Assembly (NCBI GenBank): GCA_963922205.1
Contig: CAWUHX010000226.1
Location: forward strand, 248,001-312,000
Direction: 5' to 3'
Source of the DNA: Romanomermis culicivorax
Lineage: Eukaryota > Nematoda > Enoplea > Mermithida > Mermithidae
Length of the DNA stretch: 64,000 bases
Shown here piece after piece: positions 1-10,125 of the stretch. The notes beneath the pieces were generated by a model, which searched no databases, was not told the origin of the DNA, and was given only the letters and a program-made list of their open reading frames with translations. A program made the translations under genes and the position numbers. How positions within the stretch are numbered: the first letter of the stretch is position 1; each line of letters opens with the position of its first letter.

Positions 1-1080
1 AGTCCTTGAACTTGATCGGGATCCTGACCTGTGGGAAGCCCTTGATAGTGAATGTGTATTCTCCCACCAGGGTTTGACCTGATCAATCTCAGCTGCTGTC
101 AATAGAAGTGGCAGTTCTACAGCATTCAACCAACAGACATTTTGTTGGTAATCAAATGTGATATTCTGGAATAGTTCTAGAAAATCCAATCCAAGAATCA
201 GATCGACGGGTGCTCAAAAAGGAGACATAGTCTTACAAACATGGAGATGTATATCCAATCTGGTGTGTGGCTGATGGGTTCCAGGCAACATGATCTCATA
301 CGGTCCCGATAGGTGGGTATGGACGGCCTTCCGATTGATACTCATCAATGGGTTAAAGTCTTGATGTTGCTGGAAGGCCATCACCGCCTTCAGACTCTCT
401 TTAATCAAGGCCTTGTGAAGACATTGACTAATGATGGTCCATGGACAGCCAGTGTCAAGGAAAGCTGGAGTTTCTTTGGCGTCAACCAGTATGATGAAAC
501 ACGAAGTGATTCTGTCTAAATGAGTCGGCACATGGTTCTGCATGTATTGAAAACTGACCCAATGTTGGACTTTACGGAAAAGGTTCAACGGAGAGTATTG
601 GCTAACAAACTGGACCTGTCTTTTCTGCAGGCGGTAGCTGAGATAATAGGATAACTCAACATAGATGAGATATCCTGCACTGGCCAGCACTGCCAGGGTG
701 ATAAGGGTGTTAAAGATCAACTGCACTGGTTCACTCAGGAGAGACTGTAAGCCCTGTATGAGATTATGCTGTTGACCAGTAATCACATGGTTTGCTGCCA
801 GACCAACACCTTCCAGAGAGGCCTTGATATCAGTCCCTACCCCTACAACTGCCTGATAGAGAGAATCTAATTGTAGGGATAGGCCAGTGGTAAAATTTAT
901 CAACCAGTTTAAGACCCCTTCAATTTGCTCAGTCTTGTAAACATATTGTTTAAAGAAAACAAAACTCGAAGGGCTCATTGCCAATTGATCGTGAAAGAGC
1001 ACAGGAGCGTCAAAGTGAGTGATGTTGAAGTGCTGTTTCCAGAAAAGTTCAAGTGGAATGTGGCTCACATGGCCCATGCC
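1..1080 (-). pseudogene. Retroelement env transmembrane part fused in frame to an aspartic protease
   Basis: Read on the minus strand, this is the downstream half of a retroelement ORF cut by the Polinton. The open frame runs from the Polinton border to a TGA at 214-216. It holds an ectodomain remnant with N-linked glycosylation sequons, a long hydrophobic membrane segment at about 455-640 with basic residues after it, then a retropepsin active site (LDTG near 450-460). Past the TGA the same frame continues into the conserved retropepsin C-terminal motif ILG (near 185-200), and the sequence then shifts frame near position 60 and continues off the window. Env followed directly by protease is unusual, because the normal order is gag-pro-pol-env. 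The TGA and the frameshift show decay. The glycoprotein assignment rests on cysteines, sequons and the membrane segment, not on a recognised family. Confidence 0.65.
1075..1080. repeat. Left target-site duplication of the Polinton (CATGCC)
   Basis: CATGCC immediately precedes the left inverted repeat, and the identical hexamer immediately follows the right one. Six base pairs is the known target duplication of Polintons. Confidence 0.93.
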
Positions 1081-1391
1081 AGTAGTAGGGAGACCCCCCC
1101 TTAGTCGTAAAAAGCTCCCGGGCCCATGCAAAAGATAGGCGCTGGACTTGAAAAAAAACGATGAGCTCCCCGGCCTGTACAAAAGATAGGCAAGCATTAG
1201 CTTGCCCAGATTTTCAACGTTTCAACCAGCTAGCTGCAAAAATATTCATTTTTTCAGCTGGCTAGCTGATAAAGTTTTCAGAACATGACTATCTATCCTG
1301 TCATGTACAAAAGATAGGCTAGCATTTTCTAGCCTAAAGGAACCAACTATAGCTGGCCAGCCAGCTTTTCGTCATCATTTTACTAGTTAAA
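1081..1391 (+). repeat. Polinton left terminal inverted repeat
   Basis: It matches the reverse complement of 16908-17223 with about eight substitutions and two indels (a C-tract of 7 versus 11, and one base near 1150). It contains AAAAGATAGGC three times (1130-1140, 1181-1191, 1309-1319). The first two copies lie in a 28-bp direct repeat, and the second and third are each followed by a short hairpin (1189-1206 and 1317-1334). Such subterminal repeats may be integrase sites, which is inference. Confidence 0.95.
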
Positions 1392-1919
1392 CAATATTAT
1401 TTTTACGATCGAGGGTTTTAGCAGCAGAAACGTAAGTTTTTTAAATTATGTATTGTTGTACAATATGTACCCGTTAGTACTGACCTTTTGGGCCAGTTCC
1501 GGCATCAGCCACGTGGAGGCCGGTACATATGTGATGCCAAGTATACCCCTTTTACAGGATATACCCGCCATACATTGTATGACTCGCAGTGCCCAACTCT
1601 AGGCCGTCATTGGCTTTCTCACCATGCACCTAGCGCCATTGCACTGCTTGCTTCTAAGTGACCCTAGGCCGTCATTGGCTCCTCACCATGCACCTAGTAC
1701 CCCATAGAAGCACTGCTCCTGCATAGCAGGAGCAAGACGAGTACAAACACATAAAAAAGACAAATACAAACACAATATAATGATAAATAAATATAAAAAG
1801 AAAATAAAAAAATAATGACTTCTACATTGTAGAAGCAAAAAAAATGAATTCATAAAAAAATAAATGACATAAGAAAATAAATAAAAAGTCAAAAATAAAA
1901 AATAAAAATATACACTAAC
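1392..1919. other. Polinton left spacer with a 65-bp-offset duplication
   Basis: No convincing gene. CTAGGCCGTCATTGGCT occurs at 1599-1615 and 1664-1680, and both copies are followed by TCACCATGCACCTAG, so this is a short tandem duplication. From about 1740 the DNA is very A-rich with many AATAAA strings, suitable as the polyadenylation region of the minus-strand polymerase gene. Confidence 0.55.
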
Positions 1920-4900
1920 TCACAAATCCAATGGCACCGTGGTTATGCCATCATCTAAAACTTTTCGCTTTATATAAAGATATGGCAAACCTTGCCTTTC
2001 TTGTAGATACGTCCACATTTGATTGTCAGGATGCATCCTGAATCCAATATTGGTGCCATAACTGGAGGTTTTTGAATCTAGCACTGATCTGTATTGATCA
2101 AACACTAAATTAGTTTTTTTCATTAACCCCTTGGAACTAATTTTTTTCTCTCCAGTTGGAGAGTCAATCCGGATATATGTCTTTGCTGCTAGGCAGCACA
2201 TGGAAGTCCCTTCGTATTCCTTTTTCAAAAGACCGGGGGTCCGTTTGGTAGCATCTGAAGTCACAAACCATTTCGGGTATACTTCTGTCAAAAATTTATC
2301 GCTAATATCTGGTTTCACAATGCCCAACAAATCAGGAGCTGACAATGCGAGGTAGATGCTGTCTGTATCCGTTTGCATGCACTGATAGTCCGATGGATCA
2401 AAATATTTTTTTAAAATATAAAAAAACTCTAACATACGGATTTTCGCCCAATTGTATACTGAAATACCAACTACAATGGGCACATCTAGAATTATTTCTT
2501 TTTTTCTCATTTGAACCTCGTAACAGTCTTCAGCTACAAACTTTATCCTTTTCATATAAGGACTGATGCTGAGCTCAGCCGCTTTTTCATAATCTGTATA
2601 AAATACTTCTGCGTGATTTTCTTTGTTGGTTAGAGTTTTTCCATATCCGGTATTACCCAGCAGTTTAAATGTATCGGCAATCATGCTTAGCTCAGGATTA
2701 CTATCCCCTTCCATTCTGTGTTTTGTTACTTTATCTTTAAAGGCTGCAAAAGGCCTTGTTTCATCAAATTGGATAACTTCGTGGAGTTTTTCAAGAACTA
2801 ACCCGTGTTTAATCAAAAATTGAATCATTGGAATCGATGAGGTAATTTCCTTACCAAAAAAAACTGCTAATCAGGTTTCTTCGTGGCGTTTTCATCTGAC
2901 CTGTCTGTTCTGCATATTGCTTCATAAGCTGACCAATGTCATTTATTGTGATTTCTGCGTGTTTTATTATTGGAGGAAAATCTGCATATTGATTTTTCAG
3001 ATAATCTGGAGTATAGATATCAACTTTTGCAAACCCGAAAACAGAACCATCGAAAATTGATTTTTCCATATCAAGTTTGTTCACATACTTTTGAAACTGA
3101 TATTTCCGAAAGAAATGGGGGTTTGCCTGTGCCCTTGCTTTTATGTAGTCTTGTCGTTGTTTTAACCATTCACATTCTCATATGGAAATGAGTCTATAGC
3201 CTAGTGATCGAATGTAAGCCTCTTTGGCCTTTCTTTTTTCGTTTTCCCCATTGCTGTCCTTCTTCTTGTTTTGATTGGAATAAGCGCAGTTATGGCAGTG
3301 CCAATAACAATTGTAGAACTCATAGATGGTGTTGGTTGTCTGGCAGAATCCATCCACGGGCAAGTGTCGTGGTCCTATGCATTTTTCTTTGCCATTCCCA
3401 ACATGTTGAATGCTTTGCCCACTTTTCCAACTTTCTTGCTCGAGCCACTCGACAGAAATGGGTTTTGAACTTATTACTTTTTGAAATTCATTTCTTTTTG
3501 GCACCCAATGATTGAAATGTCCTGTTGGGGTTGGCATAGATTGGGCCCATAGATATAATGCATTAAAATCTAGACCTACGATCGATTTTACAGGTTTCTC
3601 TGGATTGTTGCGAATGAAAGTTTCATCCTCAATTGCCAGCCGATTCATTACCATCGCCAGACCACCCCTCATGCTGGACTTAAGTGAGTAGTAGATATTT
3701 TTTGACTTACCTGAGAAAAGGGCAAATCGAGTGTCTGGAATGCTATTGAAAAGATATCTTTCGGTAACGCCGGGAAGGGAGCATGCCTCCCTAAAAATAT
3801 CTACTCCAAACTGTTCTCTGTAAATCTTGGTCATTACATTAACTGCTTCCAAGAAGGGGACGACATCCCTGAGGTTATAAAATATTAAAAAGTCCTTCAA
3901 AGATTTCATGCCATTTTCAACCCAATATTTTTGGCATGTTTCATAATCCTCGGTAGAAATTGATTCTTTTCGAAGGCTACTATAAAACGCTTCTTGTGGA
4001 GGTAGCATGTGTTCATTCAACTTTTCAAAAGTATCCAAATACTCATACGGGAACTTTGCTTTAGAAAGGGTGGCTCCGTAAGCTTTCATAAAAGAATCTA
4101 GACTAAAACCAGGAGCAACATACATTGAAATATCCAAGAATTTTAAGTTTTGGGTGGAGAGGCATAAATATGATCTATTCCTGAATATGGCCCTAGGCCA
4201 AGTTTTTCCATTTTCCCTCACTTCCTGGACAAGCTTCGGAAAAATGTTTCTTTTGATCAAATTTATGTCATATTTTGCAGAGTTGAACCCGAGACAAGTT
4301 AACTGACAACAATAGGTTACCAGTCGCCCTTTAACTGCTGCAATTGAGTTCAAATAACCTTTTTCTCTCCTGAAATCTATCTTTTTTTCCTTGAGTTCAT
4401 TAATATAGGCTGTGCATGTTTCAATAAGAGAGTTTAGATCTTCAAACACAGATTTGTACTGATCACATAAGATTTCTTTTTGCTTTGCACTGATTTGTTC
4501 TAGATGTGCCAACATTTGTCGAACTAATACATCAGGATCTTGCTCAACAAAACAAACTGGTTCAAAACCCGGAACATTAGTAGCTACAGCAAACGATACA
4601 GGTTGATGCTGTGCGATAAAAACCAATTTTTCTGAAGTTTTTTGGGATTTTTTGGCCAGTATGGACTCAAAATCGTACACTGCATAGAATGGGCAGAATC
4701 GCTGTACTTCATCTACAATAATTTCTAATTCTTCCAACTGTTCAAAAATGGTTTGCTTTACTTCGTAGACACCTCCTGGGAATTTGTGCACAGTTTTTCC
4801 TTCTTTACAGTGTAAATTCATATGATCATTCAATAATTTTCTTTTTCTAAAAAGGCGGCTGCAAAATATGCAGGAATATCGCTTAGCATACTGTTCTAGG

Positions 4901-6102
4901 TTTACGATGTAGCTGTAGTGAGCTTGTCTTTGTTCAGTGAAAGAAACGTCCAAATTTAGGAGCTTTTCATATTTTTGAACAACATTTTTCCAACAGAGTG
5001 CTATACCAGTCTTTTCATCTATATGAAATACTTGAATATCAATTTTGAACAAATTTTCTAGCATTTCTAAATCTGTATAGGGAACGCCCGGAAAAGTTTC
5101 TACAACTGAAGGTATTTTCTTGTTTTGGCAATATTTTACAAAAAACTTGAAAACAACATTTTTGTCATCAAAATTATTGGTGAGACATTCAGCTATACAT
5201 CGAAATGAGCATAGGTTATCCTTATACCTATTCTTTTGGCTATCGTGTGTCATGGCCAAAAGATTATGTCTTTGGTGTGCGAGGGGCTCAGGCAAACAAT
5301 ATTCTTTGCACCCAGCAACAAAGTTTTTTTGGGGTGTAACATAAAATTCGATATTTGTAATTAGTGAAAGCTCCCATTTTGTGTCTGGACGGGTGAAAAT
5401 TTCCTCTATATTGACATTTTTCAATATTTCAGTCAAACTTTTGATATCTTCCCCATTCTTAATTAGGACTGATTGTTCAAGCAATGTAAAGTTATTTTCG
5501 CATGCGTACCAGTATTTCAGTTCCCCACTTACCATATTTCGCAAAATACATCCAATTGCTCCATTGAGCCGAAAGCATTCTTTTTCATTAAAATATATGT
5601 CCTCCAACATTTTCCTGAAATCCCCGCCCATGGAACTCCAACGATAGTTATAAACATGATCGAGCAAATTTAAAGTTGACTTATTTGTCCTAATGAGCCT
5701 CCAATAATTTTCAATTTCATCCCGCATTTCTTCTGGGTAATCATCTAAATCTTCTGGACTTTCGGCATCCATGGGTGCTGGTTGAGAATTAACATTCCAT
5801 TCATTGAGGTTGCTTTCTGTTGAAACCTCTATTCCTGGCTTTACTAGTAGACATACATTGCTGTGGTTTTTACTGAATAATTCTGTTCGATTTCCAAAGC
5901 TTGCTCCACAGTAGTAGCAACTTAAAATACTGTGTTGTTTTGACCAATGTTTCTTCAATCCCTTTACCTGGGTAAATAAGGAGGAACATTGAGGACATCT
6001 GTACCTCCATCCCCTATGAACTACATTAATATGCTCATTCAGAAATCGCAAGTCTTTGAATACTTTTTGACAGTCCTCACATAAAAAAATGTCACTTTCC
6101 AT
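1920..6102 (-). pseudogene. polB: Protein-primed DNA polymerase B (Polinton PolB), two lesions
   Basis: The Polinton replicative polymerase. Translation starts at 6102. Two C2H2 fingers (C8/C11/H24/H29 and C36/C39/H52/H57) and a third Cys pair come first, with another C2H2 finger before the exonuclease. The 3'-5' exonuclease motifs are YDFE near residue 474, GFNSAKYD near 604 and YNLRD near 745. Polymerase motif A (DFNALYL) is near 845. Motif B (GNTGYGK) lies near nt 2630-2660 and motif C (DTDS) near nt 2350-2370. The reading frame is broken by an in-frame TGA at 3178-3180 and by a one-base frameshift at an eight-A run on the plus strand, 2856-2863, so motif A is cut off from motifs B and C. 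Everything else is collinear with the family, so the breaks look recent, or are sequence errors. It is transcribed divergently from the structural genes. Confidence 0.93.
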
Positions 6103-6167
6103 TTTGATAGATTCAACCTTTATCTAGCCTGACAAAATTCAACAATGAACTTTTTAAAATTTTCTCG

Positions 6168-6176
6168 CCTTTTATA
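6168..6176 (-). promoter_or_regulatory. TATA box for PolB (TATAAAAGG)
   Basis: TATAAAAGG on the minus strand, 74 bp upstream of the PolB ATG. It differs from the plus-strand gene box at the last positions (GG rather than GTT). Confidence 0.6.
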
Positions 6177-6188
6177 CCTTTTAGAATG

Positions 6189-6196
6189 TGACGTCA
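6189..6196. promoter_or_regulatory. CRE-like palindrome TGACGTCA, copy 1
   Basis: A perfect TGACGTCA lies just upstream of the PolB TATA box. This is the consensus for CREB/ATF bZIP factors. A second copy is at 6346-6353. Confidence 0.45.
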
Positions 6197-6345
6197 CAAA
6201 AAAAAACCGGAATTTTTCCAGTTGTATCTGCTTTTTGATGATTCATGCTTTTATTATATTTTTTTGATCAAAGCCTTCAACTTAACATGATCATAAAAAA
6301 TTGTATCATTTTCTGGTGAGCATCCGTAAACTTCCAAGAATGTGC

Positions 6346-6353
6346 TGACGTCA
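6346..6353. promoter_or_regulatory. CRE-like palindrome TGACGTCA, copy 2
   Basis: Second perfect TGACGTCA in the divergent control region, 157 bp from the first. Confidence 0.4.
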
Positions 6354-6948
6354 ATCTCTAGCAGCCATGTTGGCTACTTTGCTTTCACAATTTTGTTTTG
6401 ATGATGTCACTTTTCAATAAAAACAATGGAATAAGCTTCATCTTTTTTACCTTAGCTGCTCAAAACTTTTATTTATATATTGTGACAAAACTGTTACATA
6501 ACATGAATAAACAAATACACAGTAACATTGGGGAAGTGGTCAAACCTAATTATCAAGTTTTTCCTCATTACTTACAAGTTATTGGTTATTTGAATGAGTT
6601 TTATTCTTTATTGACCTGTCTGCGTCAATGTAAAAGGCCAGCTTTTCATCCATAAACTTATGATGTATGCACAAGCCAGCTGAATTTTTTCTTTTTTAGC
6701 TATAATAGTGCACATTATATTTGCCAATGTGTGGAAGCTGGCTGGAGTGTTTGTGTGTTTTTTATGAACATTGGTCCATGTGTGAAAGGGGGCTGTGTGT
6801 ATTTGTATTTTTTATGCATTACCTCTTGGCAATGAACATTGATTGATGCCTGGAAGCTAGCTATGCATGCTTTTTATGCATTAACTTAAGATAATGAATG
6901 TTTGTGTGTTTTTATACATTAGCTCTGATTGAATGAATATTGATTCTC

Positions 6949-6958
6949 TATAAAAGTT
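6949..6958 (+). promoter_or_regulatory. Polinton promoter box TATAAAAGTT
   Basis: Exact TATAAAAGTT, 36 bp before the ATG at 6985. The ATG at 6973 would fall ahead of the expected transcription start, so 6985 is the preferred start. Confidence 0.65.
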
Positions 6959-6984
6959 GTGCATTAGTATAAATGTATGGAAAA

Positions 6985-7203
6985 ATGGAGTCTCATAATA
7001 ATAGCATTGCAAATTTCTTAGCCTGCTGGGAGAGAAATAATGGAAAGACAGTGTACCATGAGATTTGGTACTGCATCATCCTATTAGCAGTGTTAACAGT
7101 CTTGACACTGCTAAAATTGTTAAGAAGGCATTTAGAACAGCTTTTTACTAAAAAATCAAACAGCAATAGAAGTGGTACTAGGTATAATGTGGCAAATGTG
7201 TAA
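6985..7203 (+). CDS. Small single-pass membrane protein of the Polinton
   Basis: A 72-aa protein from the ATG at 6985, chosen because the TATA box at 6949 places transcription start beyond the in-frame ATG at 6973. A polar N-terminus of about 20 residues is followed by one strongly hydrophobic segment (WYCIILLAVLTVLTLLKLL) and a basic, Ser/Asn-rich tail. That is the shape of a small type II or type III membrane protein. It ends 33 bp before the integrase ATG. I do not recognise the family. A role in entry, egress or membrane anchoring is only a guess. Confidence 0.55.
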   Translation: MESHNNSIANFLACWERNNGKTVYHEIWYCIILLAVLTVLTLLKLLRRHLEQLFTKKSNSNRSGTRYNVANV

Positions 7204-7212
7204 ATAAAAGTT
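7203..7212 (+). promoter_or_regulatory. Variant promoter box AATAAAAGTT before integrase
   Basis: One mismatch to the TATAAAAGTT box, 34 bp before the integrase ATG. It overlaps the end of the preceding ORF. Confidence 0.4.
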
Positions 7213-7236
7213 CAGAGTCACTCTTCCCCATAAAAA

Positions 7237-8289
7237 ATGAATAACCTATTGGAAGAAATATACTATAACCCTGACACTGGATACTGCAGTGCCCAGAACC
7301 TTTATGAAAGGGCCAAAAAAGAGGATCCAAGTTTGAATTTATCATTTGTGAAAAAATGGCTGCAAAAGCAGTCAACCTATACTGTACACAGATATGCCAG
7401 GCGCCACTACACTAGAAATACTGTTCTGGTTAGTGATATTGATGAACAGTGGCAAATGGACCTCGCAGACCTCAGTTCCTTATCCAAGCACAATGATGGG
7501 TTCAAATTTATACTAACTTGTGTGGATGTTTTATCCAAATATGCCTGGGCGATCCCCCTAAAAAATAAGACTGGGCCTTCTATTCTAGATGCTTTCAATC
7601 TTATTCTTGATTCAGGAAGGAAGCCCCAAAAAGTCCAAACAGATGCTGGCACAGAGTTTACAAATAAACCTTTCCAGTCATTCTTAAAAAAGCAAAACAT
7701 TACCTTCTTTATAACTAATAGTGAGACCAAGGCTAGCATTGTGGAGCGTTTTAACAGGACATTGGAAGAAAGAATGTGGAGGTACTTCACCAAGAAAAAT
7801 ATGTACAGATATCTTGATGTCTTGCCTCATTTATTGTTGGCATATAATACGAGCAGGCACAGAACCATAGGAGTGCCACCTATTCAGGTGAATGATAAAA
7901 ATAAGGCAGAAATTGTAGAAAAAATGTTCAGCAAATGCAAAGTACATACAATCTTCAAGCTGGAACCTGGTGATAAGGTACGCATCAGCAAAGTAAAGAG
8001 AACCTTTGAAAAAGGTTACACTCCAAAGTGGAGTGATGAAATTTTCATTGTACATGAAAAGAAAGCCAGGCAGCCACCAGTCTATGTGATTAGGGATCAG
8101 TTGGGTGAAATTGTAAAGGGTATCTTTTATGAGCCAGAACTACAAAAGGTGGATGAAGTCTCTGATGTAGGTATTGTGGAAAAAGTTGTAAGGACTAGAA
8201 AAAAAGCTGGCAAGACTGAATATCTTATAAAATGGAAAGGGTACCCAGAAAAATTCAACAGTTGGGTGGCTGAACTAATTAAATTATAA
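7237..8289 (+). CDS. int: Retroviral-type integrase with C-terminal chromodomain
   Basis: Catalyses insertion of Polinton ends and the 6-bp staggered cut. In the 350-aa protein the rve/RNase-H-fold core carries the catalytic triad D75 (WQMDLADL), D136 (QTDAGTEF) and E170 (IVERFNRT), with 33 residues between the last two as in other integrases. The C-terminal residues 311-347 form a chromodomain (EYLIKWKGYP...SWV with the aromatic cage positions), known from some Polinton and Ty3-type integrases and thought to steer integration to modified histones. The ORF is intact and uninterrupted. It follows the small membrane protein by 33 bp. Confidence 0.95.
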   Translation: MNNLLEEIYYNPDTGYCSAQNLYERAKKEDPSLNLSFVKKWLQKQSTYTVHRYARRHYTRNTVLVSDIDEQWQMDLADLSSLSKHNDGFKFILTCVDVLSKYAWAIPLKNKTGPSILDAFNLILDSGRKPQKVQTDAGTEFTNKPFQSFLKKQNITFFITNSETKASIVERFNRTLEERMWRYFTKKNMYRYLDVLPHLLLAYNTSRHRTIGVPPIQVNDKNKAEIVEKMFSKCKVHTIFKLEPGDKVRISKVKRTFEKGYTPKWSDEIFIVHEKKARQPPVYVIRDQLGEIVKGIFYEPELQKVDEVSDVGIVEKVVRTRKKAGKTEYLIKWKGYPEKFNSWVAELIKL

Positions 8290-8356
8290 AATACAGTAAA
8301 CCATTTGTTCATTGATCCGCAAGTTTAGTTGGGCTGATCTAGGCACTTGAGTTTAC

Positions 8357-8365
8357 TATATAAAG
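8357..8365 (+). promoter_or_regulatory. TATA box (TATATAAAG) before the zinc-ribbon ORF
   Basis: TATATAAAG lies 54 bp before the ATG at 8411, a looser match to the element consensus. Confidence 0.4.
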
Positions 8366-8410
8366 CAGAAATTATTGAACAATTTCATTCTGCAATTTTG
8401 ATTTGCTATT

Positions 8411-8689
8411 ATGGAGTCGAAAAAAGTTAAAGCTCCCATTGAATTATGTGCTCGTAATATGCCCCGGCCAATGTACCCACTTATGATGCAGTTATGCTAC
8501 TTTTGTCAAAAGAGTAGTTCAGAAAGGGAGTGTTTCCAGTCATCCCATGGTCGGACATACTTTACAATTGAAATGTGTCCAAAGTGCTTGGAATATAACC
8601 AAGCATTACAGGAAGCTGGTAAAACTGTGCTGTACAAGCAGCTGGAAGAAAGAGAAAAACTATTATTTAATATGCCAAAAAAAGAATAA
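8411..8689 (+). CDS. Small zinc-ribbon-like protein of the Polinton
   Basis: A 92-aa protein starting with ATG after a TATA-like box. It has two CxxC knuckles, C29-x2-C32 and C56-x2-C59, plus C13 and C41. This CxxC...CxxC arrangement is typical of zinc ribbons in transcription and RNA-polymerase factors. A charged helical C-terminus (residues 63-92) follows. I do not recognise a named family. Because this element also encodes a TBP homologue, a transcription-related role deserves testing, but the sequence does not show it. It is intact and stands alone, with over 100 bp of non-coding DNA on each side. Confidence 0.6.
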   Translation: MESKKVKAPIELCARNMPRPMYPLMMQLCYFCQKSSSERECFQSSHGRTYFTIEMCPKCLEYNQALQEAGKTVLYKQLEEREKLLFNMPKKE

Positions 8690-8794
8690 TTCTTTTGTAA
8701 TTAAAAACGTGACAAAAAAATTATATAATAAATAAATAAAACCAAAAAAAAATTATAAATATGAGTATATAAATCTGTCATGCAATCATCCATG

Positions 8795-8825
8795 CACAGG
8801 TGCACAAAGTGCACAAGTGCATAGA
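8795..8825. repeat. Clustered GTGCAC palindromes
   Basis: GTGCAC repeats within TGCACAGGTGCACAAAGTGC and the next bases. A related block (GCACAAAAGTGCAC) occurs at 9411-9424, about 30 bp before the ATPase TATA box. A control function is inference. Confidence 0.3.
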
Positions 8826-8915
8826 TGCCTTCACCCAGGATGGCTGCTGCGGGCCCCATATTCCTACAGTATGCTAATGACATGTGATTGTCAAGAACAA
8901 ATACTGGAAAAATTG

Positions 8916-8925
8916 TATATATAAG
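8916..8925 (+). promoter_or_regulatory. TATA-like box (TATATATAAG) before the 113-aa ORF
   Basis: TATATATAAG, 76 bp before the ATG at 8992. A weaker match to the element box. Confidence 0.35.
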
Positions 8926-8991
8926 TAGAAAAATGTGTAATCTGTTCAGTTTGTAAAATTTTCAGTCTACTGATCAGTTGGTTTCTAAAAA

Positions 8992-9333
8992 ATGGAGTGC
9001 ATTTTCACAACCATTGCTCTTAGATTGGGCACTTTTCTCTACAGACCCTATACGCAGCATGATGTGGCCAGATTTGCTTCGTTCTTTTGGGAGCAGGTAA
9101 CTAATAAATATAAAAGGCACTGGAAAAGTTTGGCCAACAATATTAATGAATCAGAGGGTCCTAGAGGCAGGAGAAAATTGACAGGATTTTGGCATTTTGC
9201 CAAAGCTTTGGAGGGGTTGGTGAAGACATTCAATGCTGAGCCATTGTTATATGAAATATGGATGAACATGACTCCAGAGGCAAGAAGTGAATTTTTTGAT
9301 GATGAGGATTCTGGTATTGATTGTACTGATTGA
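8992..9333 (+). CDS. Polinton protein of unknown function (113 aa)
   Basis: An intact ORF with its own upstream TATA-like box and A-rich 3' flank. The N-terminal half is aromatic and basic (YTQHDVARFASFFWEQ, then KYKRHWK), the middle basic (RGRRK), and the C-terminus strongly acidic (FFDDEDSGID). There are no membrane segments and few cysteines. I do not recognise it. It sits between the zinc-ribbon protein and the packaging ATPase on the same strand. Confidence 0.55.
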   Translation: MECIFTTIALRLGTFLYRPYTQHDVARFASFFWEQVTNKYKRHWKSLANNINESEGPRGRRKLTGFWHFAKALEGLVKTFNAEPLLYEIWMNMTPEARSEFFDDEDSGIDCTD

Positions 9334-9453
9334 TTGTATATAAGTTGGGGGAAAAAATTAAAAATAAAATATAGAAAAAAATAATAATAAAAATTTACAA
9401 AAATAAAAATGCACAAAAGTGCACGATTCTGGTGTATGCCAGGTGTTGCACAT

Positions 9454-9463
9454 TATAAAAGTT
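9454..9463 (+). promoter_or_regulatory. Polinton promoter box TATAAAAGTT before the ATPase
   Basis: Exact TATAAAAGTT, 48 bp before the ATG at 9502. It decides the start: the in-frame ATG at 9466 would lie upstream of any plausible transcription start. Confidence 0.7.
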
Positions 9464-9501
9464 AATTGACATTTATTTTCCATATAATAAATAAAAAAAA
9501 A

Positions 9502-10125
9502 ATGAGTATATACTTCAAGCATCCCTTTACATGTATTGTTGCTGGTCCAACCAAAGCTGGCAAGACAACATTTGTCAAAAATTTGATATTGAACATAGAA
9601 CATTTGATAAACCCTGTTCCCCAGCATGTATGGTGGTACTATAGTGAGAAACAGCCAGTCTATAGGGAGCTAGAGGGGAAGGTATCCTTCCTTCAGGGTC
9701 TTCCAGATATTAGCTTCATTAGGGAAATGTCACCAAAGCCTCAGCTGCTTGTCTTAGATGATCTCATGCAGGAAATGAGCTCTGATAGTCATCTGATTGA
9801 ACTTTTCACACGGGGTTGCCATCACTTGAATGTTTCTGTTATTCACATTGTACAAAATGTATTTTTCAAGGGCCTTCGTACTTCTAGAATCAATGCTGAA
9901 TATCTAGTGCTGATGAAGAATCCCTCTGACAAATTGCAAGTGAAAACTTTAGCAAGGCAGCTCTTTCCAGACAATGTAAAATATTTTTTAGAGTCTTTTG
10001 AGGATGCCACATTCCAACCTTTTAGTTATATAATTATTGACCTTTCTCAAACTACTCCTGAGAAACTTAGACTGAGAACTGACATTTTTTCAAAATATCC
10101 TACAGTGTACTTACCAAAAATATAA
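9502..10125 (+). CDS. FtsK/HerA-type DNA packaging ATPase (A32-like)
   Basis: The Polinton genome-packaging ATPase, predicted to pump DNA into the capsid. In the 207-aa protein the Walker A motif is GPTKAGKT at residues 15-22 and Walker B is LLVLDD near residues 82-87. Both match the A32-like FtsK/HerA superfamily of adenovirus-like and Polinton-like elements, and the length is normal for Polintons. I start at 9502, not at the ATG at 9466, because the TATA box at 9454 would otherwise be almost on the start codon and the extra twelve residues look non-coding. The stop is immediately followed by the next gene's promoter box. The ORF is intact. Confidence 0.93.
   Translation: MSIYFKHPFTCIVAGPTKAGKTTFVKNLILNIEHLINPVPQHVWWYYSEKQPVYRELEGKVSFLQGLPDISFIREMSPKPQLLVLDDLMQEMSSDSHLIELFTRGCHHLNVSVIHIVQNVFFKGLRTSRINAEYLVLMKNPSDKLQVKTLARQLFPDNVKYFLESFEDATFQPFSYIIIDLSQTTPEKLRLRTDIFSKYPTVYLPKI

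Larger units (their letters stand above)
6103..6948. promoter_or_regulatory. Divergent intergenic control region of the Polinton
   Basis: About 850 bp separate the minus-strand polymerase from the plus-strand gene array. Besides the PolB TATA box and two TGACGTCA sites, 6690-6945 contains four degenerate repeats built on TGTGTGT, a T-run, ATGCATTA and AATGAATATTGATT, spaced roughly 60-90 bp. A weak open frame at 6401-6655 has no recognisable features and I do not call it a gene. Confidence 0.45.

Noticed and set aside
1081-1197. N-terminal 39 codons of the minus-strand ORF ending at 214
   Set aside because: These bases belong to the Polinton terminal repeat. The apparent ATG is an accident of the insertion, not the start of an env protein.
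2131-2823. Plus-strand open frames opposite the polymerase gene
   Set aside because: Shadows of the conserved minus-strand PolB frame.
6401-6655. Open frame of about 85 codons between PolB and the first plus-strand Polinton gene
   Set aside because: No domain, low-complexity composition, no promoter box, and it lies in the presumed control region.
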